Shown here one piece after another: positions 1-12,700 of a stretch of 64,000 nucleotides of DNA (positions are counted from its first letter, which is position 1; every line of letters begins with the position of its first letter). Position numbers and translations under genes: made by a program. The notes below the pieces were generated by a model, which was given only the letters and a program-made list of their open reading frames with translations, did no database searches and was not told the DNA's origin. Source of the stretch: Cheiracanthium punctorium (Eukaryota; Arthropoda; Arachnida; Araneae; Cheiracanthiidae); NCBI GenBank assembly GCA_038373885.1, contig JAWZYV010016015.1, positions 124,001 to 188,000 of the forward strand, written 5' to 3'.

Positions 1-680
1 CCTTCGTATATTATTAGTAAAGTTATTATGTAGTATATCTCTGAAACTAAAAACATACATTTTCTTTCTGTATAATTGCATGCTGGGCAATTATTAGTTA
101 ATTAAAGATCTTTATAACAACACTGTTGAGCAATGTTTGAAAAATATAGACAAGTACTATTATGCTATAACAAAACAAATATTAGGTAACCAATTACATT
201 TTATCGTCTAAAAAATGATGAAGAAAGAATATATTTCGCTCTTTAGAGCTGTTAATTGATTTAACCCGTAGAGGTGCAATAGTTCCCTTTGCAATACTCA
301 TCTTTTGCAGAGGATGGCTAGAGGATGCTTCGTTTTACGTACTTTGAAATTTAAACTAAGGCACACGTGTTCCTTCTTTTCGAAACTGTTTTTAATGTCG
401 CACATGTATTAGTTCTACATTTCTTATATTAAACCGAAATTATAATAGCTTATATATATATATATATCGTGCTTTTTTTCAACGCAACATACCCGTGAGA
501 CAGTCTCGCAAGAATGTTTCGATGTGTAATTTTAACACAAAAAAAGGCTATATCAAAAATTATATAATATACATTCCAATACTTCAAAGCACAATTTATC
601 ATGAAAGAAAGTCCTTTTACACAGTTTGAAAATTCATTCAAAAAGAAAAACTTTTGAAGAACGTGAATAGTTGCACTTAC
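1..680. other. Intron sequence left of exon J
   Basis: Non-coding, part of the intron after ADAMTS exon J. It contains a (TA)n run at about 451-467. No further ADAMTS exon is recognisable before the window edge. I see nothing else here. Confidence 0.6.
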
Positions 681-798
681 TTTCTGAAAAATGTGGCACC
701 CATCGAACATTTTCTTTTATACCGGCGAATCCAAATGTCTTGCCGTTGAATGCTGAGCATTGTTCTGCGCGAAAATCTTTAGTAGCAGGAGGACAATC
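681..798 (-). CDS. ADAMTS exon J: start of cysteine-rich domain
   Basis: 118 bp, 39 codons plus one base. Acceptor TTATAAACAG, donor GAAA|GTAAGT. It encodes [19 protein letters not shown] and [17 protein letters not shown] and VRWVP are hallmarks of the ADAMTS cysteine-rich domain. The open phase-1 donor shows that coding continues beyond the left window edge. Confidence 0.93.
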
Positions 799-3700
799 CT
801 GTTTATAAATAATTGAAGCTTATTTATAAGCAATTATTTATTCATAATTATTTATTGATAATTACATAGTGTCAGAAGTAACCTAGTAACGGTAAGTCGG
901 ATTTTACCTTTATCTATTAAATTAAAATATTGGGGATTTTTTCCTAAATTATAAATAAAAATACTTTTTCTTAAACCTCAATTTAAAAAAAATAGATAAT
1001 AGTTATGGAAGCTGGTAGGAAAAAATATATTGTTGCGGACAAAAGCTTCAGAGTTCCATACGTAACAATAATTTTTTTTTCTACGGGCTTTTGTAACCAG
1101 CGTGGGTAAACAGTATTGTCTGTATCACAAAAAAGAACACTTATTAATTTTTTAATTTTTAAAAAAACCATGCTGTTGTAATGAATTCTAATGGATTTTT
1201 GTTACTTCTGTAACATCAGACTCACCCTAATTCAAGTTAAACACAAAATTTCCTTGCAGTATCGTGCTTCTTTAACTTATCTATTTATTCACAGAAGTAT
1301 CTTTCATCATTTATTTTGTTTACAATCACTAGTTGCCAAAGTATTTCATATATCTAAATATATATATTCTACAGGAGTTTTTAAATACACTCTCTCTTCT
1401 AAATATACTCTTCATAAAATGTTTAAATATTTTTAAATACACCAAAGCCTGTCATTTCATAGAAATACATTATGTTTAAATAGTTTAAAACTAATTTTTT
1501 TAACCAATTTTAATACTTTGGAAGTCACAAGAAAATATAAACAAGAAATTTTATAGTAAAACTTACATTTGTTTAGGTAGAAACACAGAGCACATTTCTT
1601 TCAAAGAATCATTATGATTTTGCTGTTGTGTAAATTTTAAATTATAAGGTCATTCAAATAAAATTTTACCAACAAGCAAGTGCATTAATACTACTACAGG
1701 CTGAATAAATACAGCTGAAAAGGGAACAGATGAAAATTATTTTATATTTAAAGGTTAAAGCTGAGTTTTGTAAACTATAAAATTGTTTACTGCACCGAAA
1801 CACATTTTATTAAATAAATTTACCATAATACTGTTACAAAATTAAATCTTGTGCTTATTTTTCTCTTTTGAAGTTTGCATTTTCAGCATCAGCTCTTAAA
1901 TTTTTAAGTTAATTTTTTGTCGAATTATGTTCAATAGATAATGCGTTCCTACAAAAATTTTAATTATATTCTTCAAGACGCGTAAACTGACTACATTTAT
2001 TTATTTTTTTTATTCGTATCACATAATCAACATGGAATAATTTTTTTTAATTTAAAACTGAAAATGTTTCTACTTAGATCTTAACAGCTTTAATGGTTTC
2101 AAGATAAAAAAATGTCACATATTAATGTTGTAAAATGCATTTTATTACTTAAAGGGTTATAAAGAAAGAAACAACAATAGGTTCCGAAAAAATTCATCTA
2201 AATAATTCACAAAAAGTCAAAATAATAAATATCTGATTTCATTAAGTTTGATAAAAAAAATCAGCTTTAAATATGAATGGTGGTAAAATGAAAGTTCGTT
2301 TTTGAAGTTGAGCATCAGAATTAAAAAAATCTTGAAAATAAATTCAATAAAATTTTATAGTAAAATCAGTAGTTTTTATTACACTGCTTTTATTCATGCT
2401 TTGAATTAAGTTGATTAGAAAATGAAAAAGCCTGAAAAATTTATACACACAAAAAAAATAAAAAAAAATAAAATAAATATATAAAAAATCGGCTGATTAC
2501 TAAGAAATCTCCAGGAATCAAGGCTTCCATGAATTTTCTTAATATTATTACTAAATAAAGTCATTTGGTAATAATACTAAGAAAATACATGGGAACTTCG
2601 ATTTCTTAGAGTTTTTTTCAGTAACTGACCGATTTTTTAGAGTGTACTTTAAAGAAAACATAATTTCCTTTGATTTAAATGCATACTCTAATTCAGATGC
2701 TTTATGGCTATTTTTTTAAAATTATTATTCGACGAAAAATTATTCTGAAAATTTTAATTCACCAATCGCTGCAGATGAGGTTAAAAAATAGAGTTTAATT
2801 AGTAAAAAATACTATATACGAAAAACAAAAAAGAAAACCAATGTAATTTTACCAGACAGTATAATTTTCCACAAAATCATTATCACAATCTTGAATGTAC
2901 GTTAAAAGTCAAACGATTTTGGTGATCACTGCGTTCAATAATCCCCACACGTTTTACAGCCTTTAAAAATAACCCAAATTATTAAAGACACACTGAAATG
3001 AAAGGAATTTCATTACAATATTAAACTAATTTATTTTTATTCAGGAGCATTCCTTTCAGTTCACTAAATTTTAACTTTTGTTTTTGAACGACATGATTGA
3101 CTGAGAAATGATCGATTTTTGCCATGCAACTTGGAATTCAAGAAGAAGGATGATTTATGATCCAAGGCTGTCTTAATGAACGCTTCTTTAAAGACCTAAA
3201 AACCAAAGCGTGAGCTAGCAATTATTGCAAAGCGTACCATGGAGAACGCAAGTTAAGACGAGGTTCTTGAAGCTTATGGTTTATTATACCGCCAGAAGTT
3301 GACTGATTATGATGACCTTCATGAAAATCTATCATAATTTCAGTCGCAATTTATTTTCTGTTGTATTAAAGAACAGCAATTTTCAAATTAATTTTTAGAA
3401 TAACTGTTTAACCTTTTATTTTCCGTTGTTCAGAATCATGAAATATGTTTTTCTTTGGATGTTATAAAAATTAGTTGCATTTCTGAACGTCTGAGTCCGC
3501 GAGAAAATTATAAAAGTGAGTCTAATTTCTTAGGCAAGAATGCTGTTGTAAGAGAAATGGTGCAAAAATTTTCAAGGGATCCTGGGAATTATATACGTTT
3601 ACAACCCCCTTCCCTCCCTAAAAAAACGGGCAACCTTTTTTTCGTGATTTTAATTATTCGTATTGCTAAAAATACGATCTGGTGCTGAGTCTCTAAGACG

Positions 3701-6700
3701 GTTTTCCGTGGGGCACTACGTGCTCCGCGCGAAGGTAGCAAGTGCTCCAGGAAAAACTATATTGCTGCCTTAACCTATAATACACTAGACTCAGACTTAC
3801 ACAAGATGCTCCGTGGAACTGACATGGTATTTCGTCAAAATTCAAAAATCTCCAAAGCGCTCCATCGTAGAGAAAGTTTGTGGAAACTCAGATCTAGTGT
3901 ATATTATCCAGCATATAATGCTATATATACATACACTTATACATACGGTTAAACTTTAACCTGGAGAATATTACCCGGAGTGTTAGGCGTGTTTCGTGAA
4001 ATCCACTCACCACTGGAAAACGCTATGGTCACACTTGTCAAAACTCATTTTATCACGTAATAAAGGAAAATGAATCGATAAAGCAAAAACAACATTAAAT
4101 TATTTAAGTGTTCAAACAATTAATTCCTAATTTAGAGTAATGAAAAATATCATTAAAAATAGGTCAAATTCCTACAGTGTGATGGAAGTACCACTTATTA
4201 AATTTGTCACAATCGGAAAACCAATCAATGATGATTTTCATCCCCCCCCCTTTATTCTCATGGCTAATCGAGGGCTGATAGTATATATATTGTCTATAAA
4301 ATGCAGAAACAAAGTGAAAAAAAATATCCTTTTATTTGAATTAGGTTATTGATTTTGGACAGTTTTTTTTTTATTTTTAAGAATTTTTTTGTAAGTTCCT
4401 TTCTTATTTTAGAGAATTATTTATTTACTTGTTTATATTACATAAACATTGAAACGAAAGGCTTTAAAAAATGGGACAGGCGATCAAAACTTTTTATACG
4501 GATAAGCTTTTCATACCTAAGAGATAAAATAAATGAAACTTACGAACGTTTTTCTATTGAAAAAATAACTGAGGCACTGTACAATACCCCTGATCTTAAA
4601 ATAACTATTTTCAAAAGCTCAATGAAAAAGTTTCGAAATTAAAAAGGTACGAATAGCAGAGTAGACAATAGATAGGAAGGCAAAACGCTGACAGCTAAAA
4701 AGGAGGTTTTACTCAAACACGAGAGAAAATAAGTCATTTTTATAATTTTGGAAAAAGAAAGTAGTCTTTATTACTTGACATAAAAGAAACCAAAATGCAG
4801 ATTATGCATGATATTAGAAAAATAAATATTTCGGAGAAAGTGAAGAGTATCAAGAGGAAATATGTTTTAATAAGAAATTACGGCGTCCTAGAAATATAAC
4901 TAAACATGACTAGAAAAACTCAACTTTTAAAAAAATCTTGAGATAACGTATGCACATACGTTTTTTTTCGGGAGAATAAATAACTTGAAATTTTTAAATT
5001 CAGCAGAAGCACAGTCCCTAAATTTTACTATTGTTTTCTCTGAATTATACCCGGTATCATTTCTTTCATAAGCCATAAGCGTTGCCATCTATTGAAATAA
5101 ATAAGATAAATAATAAACATTTCTGGAATATCTTTATCTTTAAAGAATGGCTGTTGATCTCACTGTTTAAAGATACTTGATTTAGAAAATTGTCCTTTCT
5201 TGTTTTTCTATCCCCCTCCCCTACCCAACACGAGGTTTTGTTGTCATTTTCTTTAGCACTTAAAGATAGTGCCTTGATAGAGGAGATCCATTAAGTTACT
5301 ACCCCAAGTTTTCTTCGAAAACACTAGGACAACTGGACTGGTAGGTATGAGATGGTTTATCCGCAAAGGAGAAACATCGTTTTCACCGCATCAGCCTATG
5401 AATACTATGTTATCGAGGAATAACTACTGACGTAGGTCGGAAGATAAGGTTAATGATGTGGACTTAAGAGAAAAAGAGACGTACATTTTGACATAGTAAC
5501 GGACGACGAAACGGGTATCTTAAAAAAAAAAAAAAAAGATGCATCCAGGAGGGAGTATGCGAAACATTGTCTCTCGGATAACATGCTATATTTATGGACA
5601 AACTCCGCCACAAGAATGCGTACATTTAGCAAAATTTACGTATATTTTCTGCATCAGTCTTTCAATCTAAATACGCAATAGGATACACGATAAAGAATTA
5701 CCCATTATTATCGACTTATATATTAATATCAACTTTATCATCGATATTGGATCGATATTTAGACAACGTATTAGATTTATAAAAATCAATAATCACGTTT
5801 TTTTAATAGGAAATTTATATACAGAAGAATTTTTTTTTATAGAAGATTAACCCTACGCACAACGCATTTCATACTTTTTCTTGAAAAAAAAATTATTTTT
5901 TTCCCTTTAAGGTAAAAGGATTTAAAAAAATTAAACCATAAATTCTCACAACGTTCTAATTAAACTTTTTTTTTGTTACAAATTATTTATTTTCGTTGCA
6001 TATTGTTGCAATGTGGCTTCATTTTTTTTTAAAACTTTAGGGAAAAGAATTTGTCTCTGTAGCCATTTGGCAGTATGATGCATATCAGTATAACACCAAT
6101 AAAACCAAACCAAAACAAACAATAATTGAAACGGACGATTTATTATAGAGGAAGGAGGGGTAAGATGGCGAACTTAAGCAACCATGATTTTTACTGACCA
6201 CTATGAATGAGTCTAGGAACTGAGATTATTGTGAGAATTTCTTTGATATCTTGCCTTACACCATGAATTTTTCAATTGACTGTTTCAACTTTTAAAGAGA
6301 CGAAACAACGCTTCCAGCAAAAAAGGTAATTTTCATCATCTTTCTTCAGCCATGGGGTACGATGACTAATGGGATAGGACAAGATGACGAATTAACACCG
6401 GAATGTGAATTAATATTCCTGAACACTTTATTATCAAATAATTTGAATAAGAAACAGAAAGAAGAACATTTAAATCCACAGGTCACATTTGTAAGGTCTT
6501 TGGTTGGCTTCTCTACGATCCCATCCGGAACATTCAGCATGAGCCCACTTTAAGCACTGATACCAAAAATCATCCTTGCCTTCTTTCGCGCATATGATGC
6601 GGAATTTATCAGTTTCCAAATCCTTCAAGTCCATATCATCTTCAATGTCGATGCACTGTATAGAACGAGATGAGTCGTCGTCAGAAGATGAAGAAAATTT

Positions 6701-9700
6701 TAAATGACGCCGTGGTAAGCGACGGCAATTCCTTTCTCGGATTTTTCACACTCATCTGTCAAAATTTGAACTACCTGCATTTGATTGTTTTTTTTTTAAT
6801 GTCTTATGTGCCCTTAAGAACGGATAATAAATAAAACTGCAGAGGATATATTAAAAAAAGTGTGTGTGGGGGGGGGGTAAGATGGCGAGCAAAATTATTC
6901 GTCATCTTTCCCCTTCACGCATTTTTAGGAAACAAACGTTTATGAGTAACTAAAAAAATATCTTTAAACATGGATCTTCTATGAATTTGTACGCAATAAG
7001 TTGCGCATTCCGAATATTTTATTGAGACCGTAAAAAAACTAAGGGTAGAATCTTAATTTCTTACGTTGAGAAGGTCAAATATTGGACGAACACCCTTGGA
7101 AAGTAAACTTGTGTTTATAACTTCCTCTGAACGCCAAGTACAGGTGGATATCTTCTAGTGCTAGTCTTAGTTGACCACCAAGGGTTTATTATGCTGGCCG
7201 AGACTTGCAGTTACCTGTAATTATCGGAGAGAAATACTGAATTCGTCATCTTACCCCGCCTTCCCTTAATATATTTTTAACTACGTTCTTTGACAAACCT
7301 AACTGCGCAGTCTAGAATTCTATAAAAGTTTAGGAAAATATCTTTATTCATAATAGCATACCTCAGGGTTCTCTTTAAACATAGGTATGGTTCACGAAAT
7401 AATTCATATGATCATACAGTCCACATTAAAAATGATCCTCTTTTTTCGTGATTTTTTCTTGTAGCACTCTTTAATAGTAGGTTCCTATCTAATTTAATAT
7501 AGTGCAAGGGCGGATAAAGGGGGAGGGGCAGGTTGGACCCCCCCACTCGAGAGAAATATATTCATACTGCACAGAATGCACTTTCTAATTATGATGGCTC
7601 ATTTCGTGCAATTCTAAATGGTATTTAACCTTTTCACCCCCGATGAAAATATTTTAGATCCGCCTTTGCTGTATTGTACATCAAGTTTTCAGCCATTTTA
7701 AATTAGATGAAATTATCTAATAAAGTGGTTTTTAATCTGGATCTCGGCTACATGTCTCTTATGAGTTTATGCATATTAAAGTTCAGTTTATGTTCATCTT
7801 TGGAAACCTGATCCTCAAAATTTTACAGTAAATTCATACGCGAGCTGCATTCATATAACTCCTAGTATGAAGTTTAGACAACAATAAATTGGTTTGAACT
7901 GTATAATTTATAGAGCTGGAAGCCAATCTAATTATACATTCTGAGTCTGGGTAGGTCTAAAGTTGAGACAACCTCATTTCCAATCCACTTCTACGTGTGT
8001 TGGTGATGAATGTACCTTCTCTGCCTATGCTTCGCCACTCAAAAATGATTTGAATGTAAATCAAATTTTTATCTTGAAAGTAAACAATCCACTTTCAAAA
8101 TAAGTGCACCCTACAGTTTAAAGCACCATTCCTCAAGTTTCCTTCGTGCTGTGCGTCGTACTAATTTAATTAATACGTTATTCACTGAAATAAGAGACTT
8201 TTTTTTTATTTGAAATATTTTTGAATACATATGTTTTGCTGCCAAAAGTGGAAATTTAAGCTGAAATAGCTTACATCACTTCTTTCTATTTAATTTAAAT
8301 GCATTTGATATACATTAAGCGAATAATACTACAAATATTGTACACGAAGTTTTCTGATCAACTATTGATAGTTGATTTAATATTTCCTAATAAAACTGAA
8401 AGAAGTGGAAAGCTTTGTTATTACATATATGAAAGATAAACGCCTCAATTTCAACTCCGTTACCTGTGTTTGGCAAGACTTGTAGCGAACTCTATCCCCG
8501 ACACAGTACTGACCTCCATGACTTGGCCTAGAAAGGAGAGAAAATTATAGATTATTTAACCTTAGTACTTATATTTTTTAAACTCGTAAGTAACACTGCA
8601 TTACGAATGAAATAATGCTTTTCAGAGTATGTCACGACAAGAGTAACTTTCTTCATCAAGCCGATTGTGTCTCTGAATTTCAATCCAAAAATTCAATTCA
8701 AACAGCGCTTGCTATTTCGTTTTCTTGCTGCAATAAATTGGACTTACCTGAAAGTATCATTATTATGCCACAAATGATAGTTCCCGAAGTTTAAGAATAA
8801 ATGAGAAACGCAGGAAGAAAGAAAAAGGTTTAGACTATTTTATCCAAGACGTAAATACCTTTACGGAATTATTAACGAGTAATTTATCAGTGGTCAATAA
8901 AGGGGTACGCTGCGAAGACATCGAGGTCAAGGAAAATGTCAAGATCGCTGAATCACTCAACGACCACCTGAAGCGTTAGTTTATTCTATCAAGCTTTGCC
9001 TTTAACGCATAGGCTTCAGAATACTCCTCATTATTGCTAATAGGCGATTAAATATAAAAGTATAAAAAGAGCTGAGTCGACTATTAAGAGTTAAATATAA
9101 ATTCAAAGAACTAAATAGTAACATTTCTGATACGCGGAAAGACTTCTCTAAGGTATAGCTGATATTTCAAATATCCAGACTTTTGGTGTAGGAATATTTA
9201 CATTAAATTAAATTCCATTAAAATGAATTTAGAAATAGTAGAAAAGGAAATTTACTAAACCAAGGAAGCCTTGTTTATGTTATTTTGAAACAAATCATTA
9301 AATTTTAAGCGGATAAAAGCATGCCGCATGCCTCAATTTTGTTTTCAGATTTACGTTACTTTTGGCAAGACTATCGTCGTGCAAAATATTTAAATAAATA
9401 ACTAGAAAACTCGTAAAATATCCTCCGGTAACGAGTAATTTATTCTTTTATATTTATGAATCTCGACTTTAAATGGATTTTCAAAAAATAGACACACCAA
9501 GGCATACTTAGTCAGTAGAGTGAAACAGCTACAGGCGAGGCATCCCAATAACGTTGCCATCTTGGTAGTAAGTTCTATGAGGATGATCGCAACAGTAATT
9601 TTTCATTAAAAAGTGAGACCTTTTATTGAATTTTTATTAAAAATACAAATTTCATATCTTGCCAGGAGATATGTTTTTATAAACAAATAAGTAATAAAGA

Positions 9701-12700
9701 ATATGAGTTAAACAATTATTTTTGTACGGTTATTTTATTATGTACAAAAGAATATACGGTCCAAATAAAATGATTTTAAGTATATCCAAGTCTGAGAGTT
9801 TTAATTGGATGGTGCCTCATCATCAACGAATTTAAAATAAATAACTTCATTTCTGTACCTCAGACAGAGACTAACTAAGTCACACTAGACTAACTTTTCA
9901 GGAGGGCACCAGAGCTTTAAGAAATGAACTATAGGTCTGGTTGCACAGCTAATAACTGAATCATTCAGCAAAAAATTATTGGCAGTATTAAATTTGTATA
10001 TACTTAACCCATTCATAGGTATTTCGTTTAGAATCAACGCTTTAACCTGAAAATTGTAATATATGGACTTACGTTCGTCTGGTTCTGGGGTAAAGATATT
10101 ATTTATTTATTACTTTTAGTAGTACATAGGCATTCAATGTTTTATGATATTTTTTTCAAGCAAGTTTCAAACATAAATCTTAAAATAATTTGCGAGCCAA
10201 AAGAGCTCGCTTGGTGTAGAGTGTAGACCAACCCCTCCCCAGAATTTGATTGCGTATTCAAAAGACGGGAGGAATGGCTTTTCAAAGATGTTAAAGCAGT
10301 AACATTTGTGTTGGGAAATGCATCATAATACCTACACTACTATAATTTTTCTTTCTTTTACAGTAGTCCCAGAATTTTATTTAAAAAATAGACAGTGCTA
10401 TACAACTTACGATAGTTTAAAATTCATTAAAACCTAATGATTCTTAAGTTATATAAACGGAGAGAAGATTGTAGCCCGACCAGTAGGACTTGTCCGAAAT
10501 ATTGTTAGGACAAGTCCTACTGGTCGGGCCCTTGAGTGGAAACTGGTAATAACAGTAAAATATTAAACTGCACGCCAACGTTCATTTCAATGAGATATAT
10601 CAAATACTTTGAGGCAAATTTATTCCAAAAACCCATTGATAAAACTCGAGTTGTAACGGTGACATGCGAGCTGCATTCTATAGTTAGTAGCATTTTCACT
10701 ACTGAGGAAAAAAACGATGCTTCTTAGAAAAAATTGCACGATAAACCAGAAGTAAAATCTTACTCTGCACTTTCCATTAAGCAGAGGTCAAGACCTGAGT
10801 AGCGAGAAAATAAATACCAACTCACTTTGGATTGTCACAATAACGAACAGATCGTGCCACACCACCTCCGCAAGTCCTAGAGCAAGAACCGTATTTCTGC
10901 CATTCGCCCCACTGGCCATCCTGAGGAAGCATTGAAACTGGGTCATTGACGCACTCCCCGTGAAAGCAAGACTAGAAAAAAAAAAAGCGGTTTATTAGAT
11001 AATTAGTTAGCAAAGCAGTATCTTTTACAGTAAATATTAATGCCAGGAAGGAGGGAACTGACTACTGCGATGCGAGATAAAAATATTTTAAGCAAATGCA
11101 TACATGGAATAATTTTTACAATAAGAGCGATAATGTTGGAAAATGCAGGTAATTGGTGATGGGTGGTGATAGGATAGAATTGTTTAGAGTTGCAAATAAT
11201 TTAACAGGGAAAATAGTAAATCAAAGAAGGTATCAGTCATATTACATTATTTAATATGTATATACAGTTTCTACAAATAAATAATTTTCTTTGACTGTCA
11301 ATTCAATACATTATTTGCCATCCTAAATCTGCTACTTAAGGAAATTCTGTACGACTAGACATTTTTCAAATCGTTTTGCAGACAAAATATGTTTCCAGTA
11401 AAACAATTTATCCTGCTCAGCTTTTCCCAAATTTCCCAATTGCATTGTATTTTACCCTTTTCATATTACCATATTAGAGTATAGATGCACGCTTCCTTTT
11501 ATCCTGTAAATGGTCTATCGTAAAAACTGCATAAAACATATATTCTGGCCTAGCTCGACCGAGTAACATTATTATTACAGATGGTAAGCATACGACTACC
11601 CGTGTAACGCCATTAGATGAACGCATGATAGAATTTCGAGCAAAAATTTCTTTTATATTCCCTGTCCTCTTTAGATATTTACTTTATACTGTCTTTTTTG
11701 AATTAATCAATGCAAATTTATAACAAATTAATAATGCCTATTGAAAAGAGTAGCCTTTACATTTCCCTAAAAAATTTCAGAAATATTCGAAGTACATTTC
11801 ATGTTTAAGTAGAACAATATATGCTCATAAACATTCAGTTGAAAGCATATACGCAGGTCTAGATTTGCATATCACCTTTCTTAAGTTTAAAAAAAAAAGA
11901 ATTAAATGCATTTAAAAGTTGTTCAAGTCTTATCTTTTAATATATTGTATTGAAACGCGCAAAAGGAATTCCTCCTGGCACAAACAAATTAACTACGTAG
12001 TTATTATTTAGGATAAATTTATTTTAAAATGTTTAAATAGGATTATTATTTGAATATATAATAGAGCATTTCATCGTAGCTCTAGGAAGGTATAGAAATA
12101 AAGTTTACGGTCACGCCTTCTAGCATTTTCTTTCTTCAGTATTTGTGTTAAGTGAAATAAAAGTGGTATAAGGATCTAATTTATTTTCCCCAAGAACAAC
12201 TGATTAAATAACTTTAATTTATGCAAATTTAAAAATCTGAAGATCCACTTGTTCCTTCAAACGATTTTTCTCTATTGTTAAACTTTGTGTTTGTGTATTA
12301 TGGCAAGCCTACACGAGGGGCATCTGCGTAGGGAGGAGGTACCTTGGGTAGAGGACATTTTAAAGGATTCTAACGCGTATTCTCGTTACATATCGATAAA
12401 ACCGCCCCAAACTCCACATTTCAAACCTCCACATTTCAGCCATCTACCATGTTCAGTGTCTTATCCACTCGGCCATGTTGGGGACCTAATTTCAACTTTG
12501 AAAACGTCTACGACATCTCCAATCTGCTTGAAATACTGCACAGAAATGCAGAGACATACAGGGGGGGGGGGAAATCAGTTGTTTTAAAAGTGTGAAAACT
12601 CAGCCTTCCCCCGATTTTTCACACATTTATGGCATTTTCTATTCTAAAAGAATGGGTTTCTGAATTGGCATGAAATTCTACACATATCTGTAGAACTTTG

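Larger units (their letters stand above)
799..8463 (-). other. ADAMTS intron I-J (7.7 kb)
   Basis: GT-AG intron between exons I and J. It holds a palindromic MITE (2482-2639), a MITE pair near 3.7-4.0 kb, the pogo/Tigger relic (6148-7266) and a short GC-rich MITE (7505-7668). The stretches 800-2480 and 4030-6140 are AT-rich with no supported gene; ORFs there are short and several lack an ATG. Confidence 0.75.

Noticed and set aside
4349..4642. 97-codon frame near 4.4 kb.
   Set aside because: It starts with TTG rather than ATG, is extremely AT-driven (Phe/Ile/Lys/Asn) and has no domain.
6362..6553. 63-codon ATG frame on the plus strand.
   Set aside because: It is antisense to the PHD-finger transposase remnant, which explains the reduced stop frequency.
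12405..12482. Functional tRNA gene.
   Set aside because: A and B boxes are present, but the acceptor stem and the anticodon arm do not pair properly, so a SINE or pseudo-tRNA is more likely.
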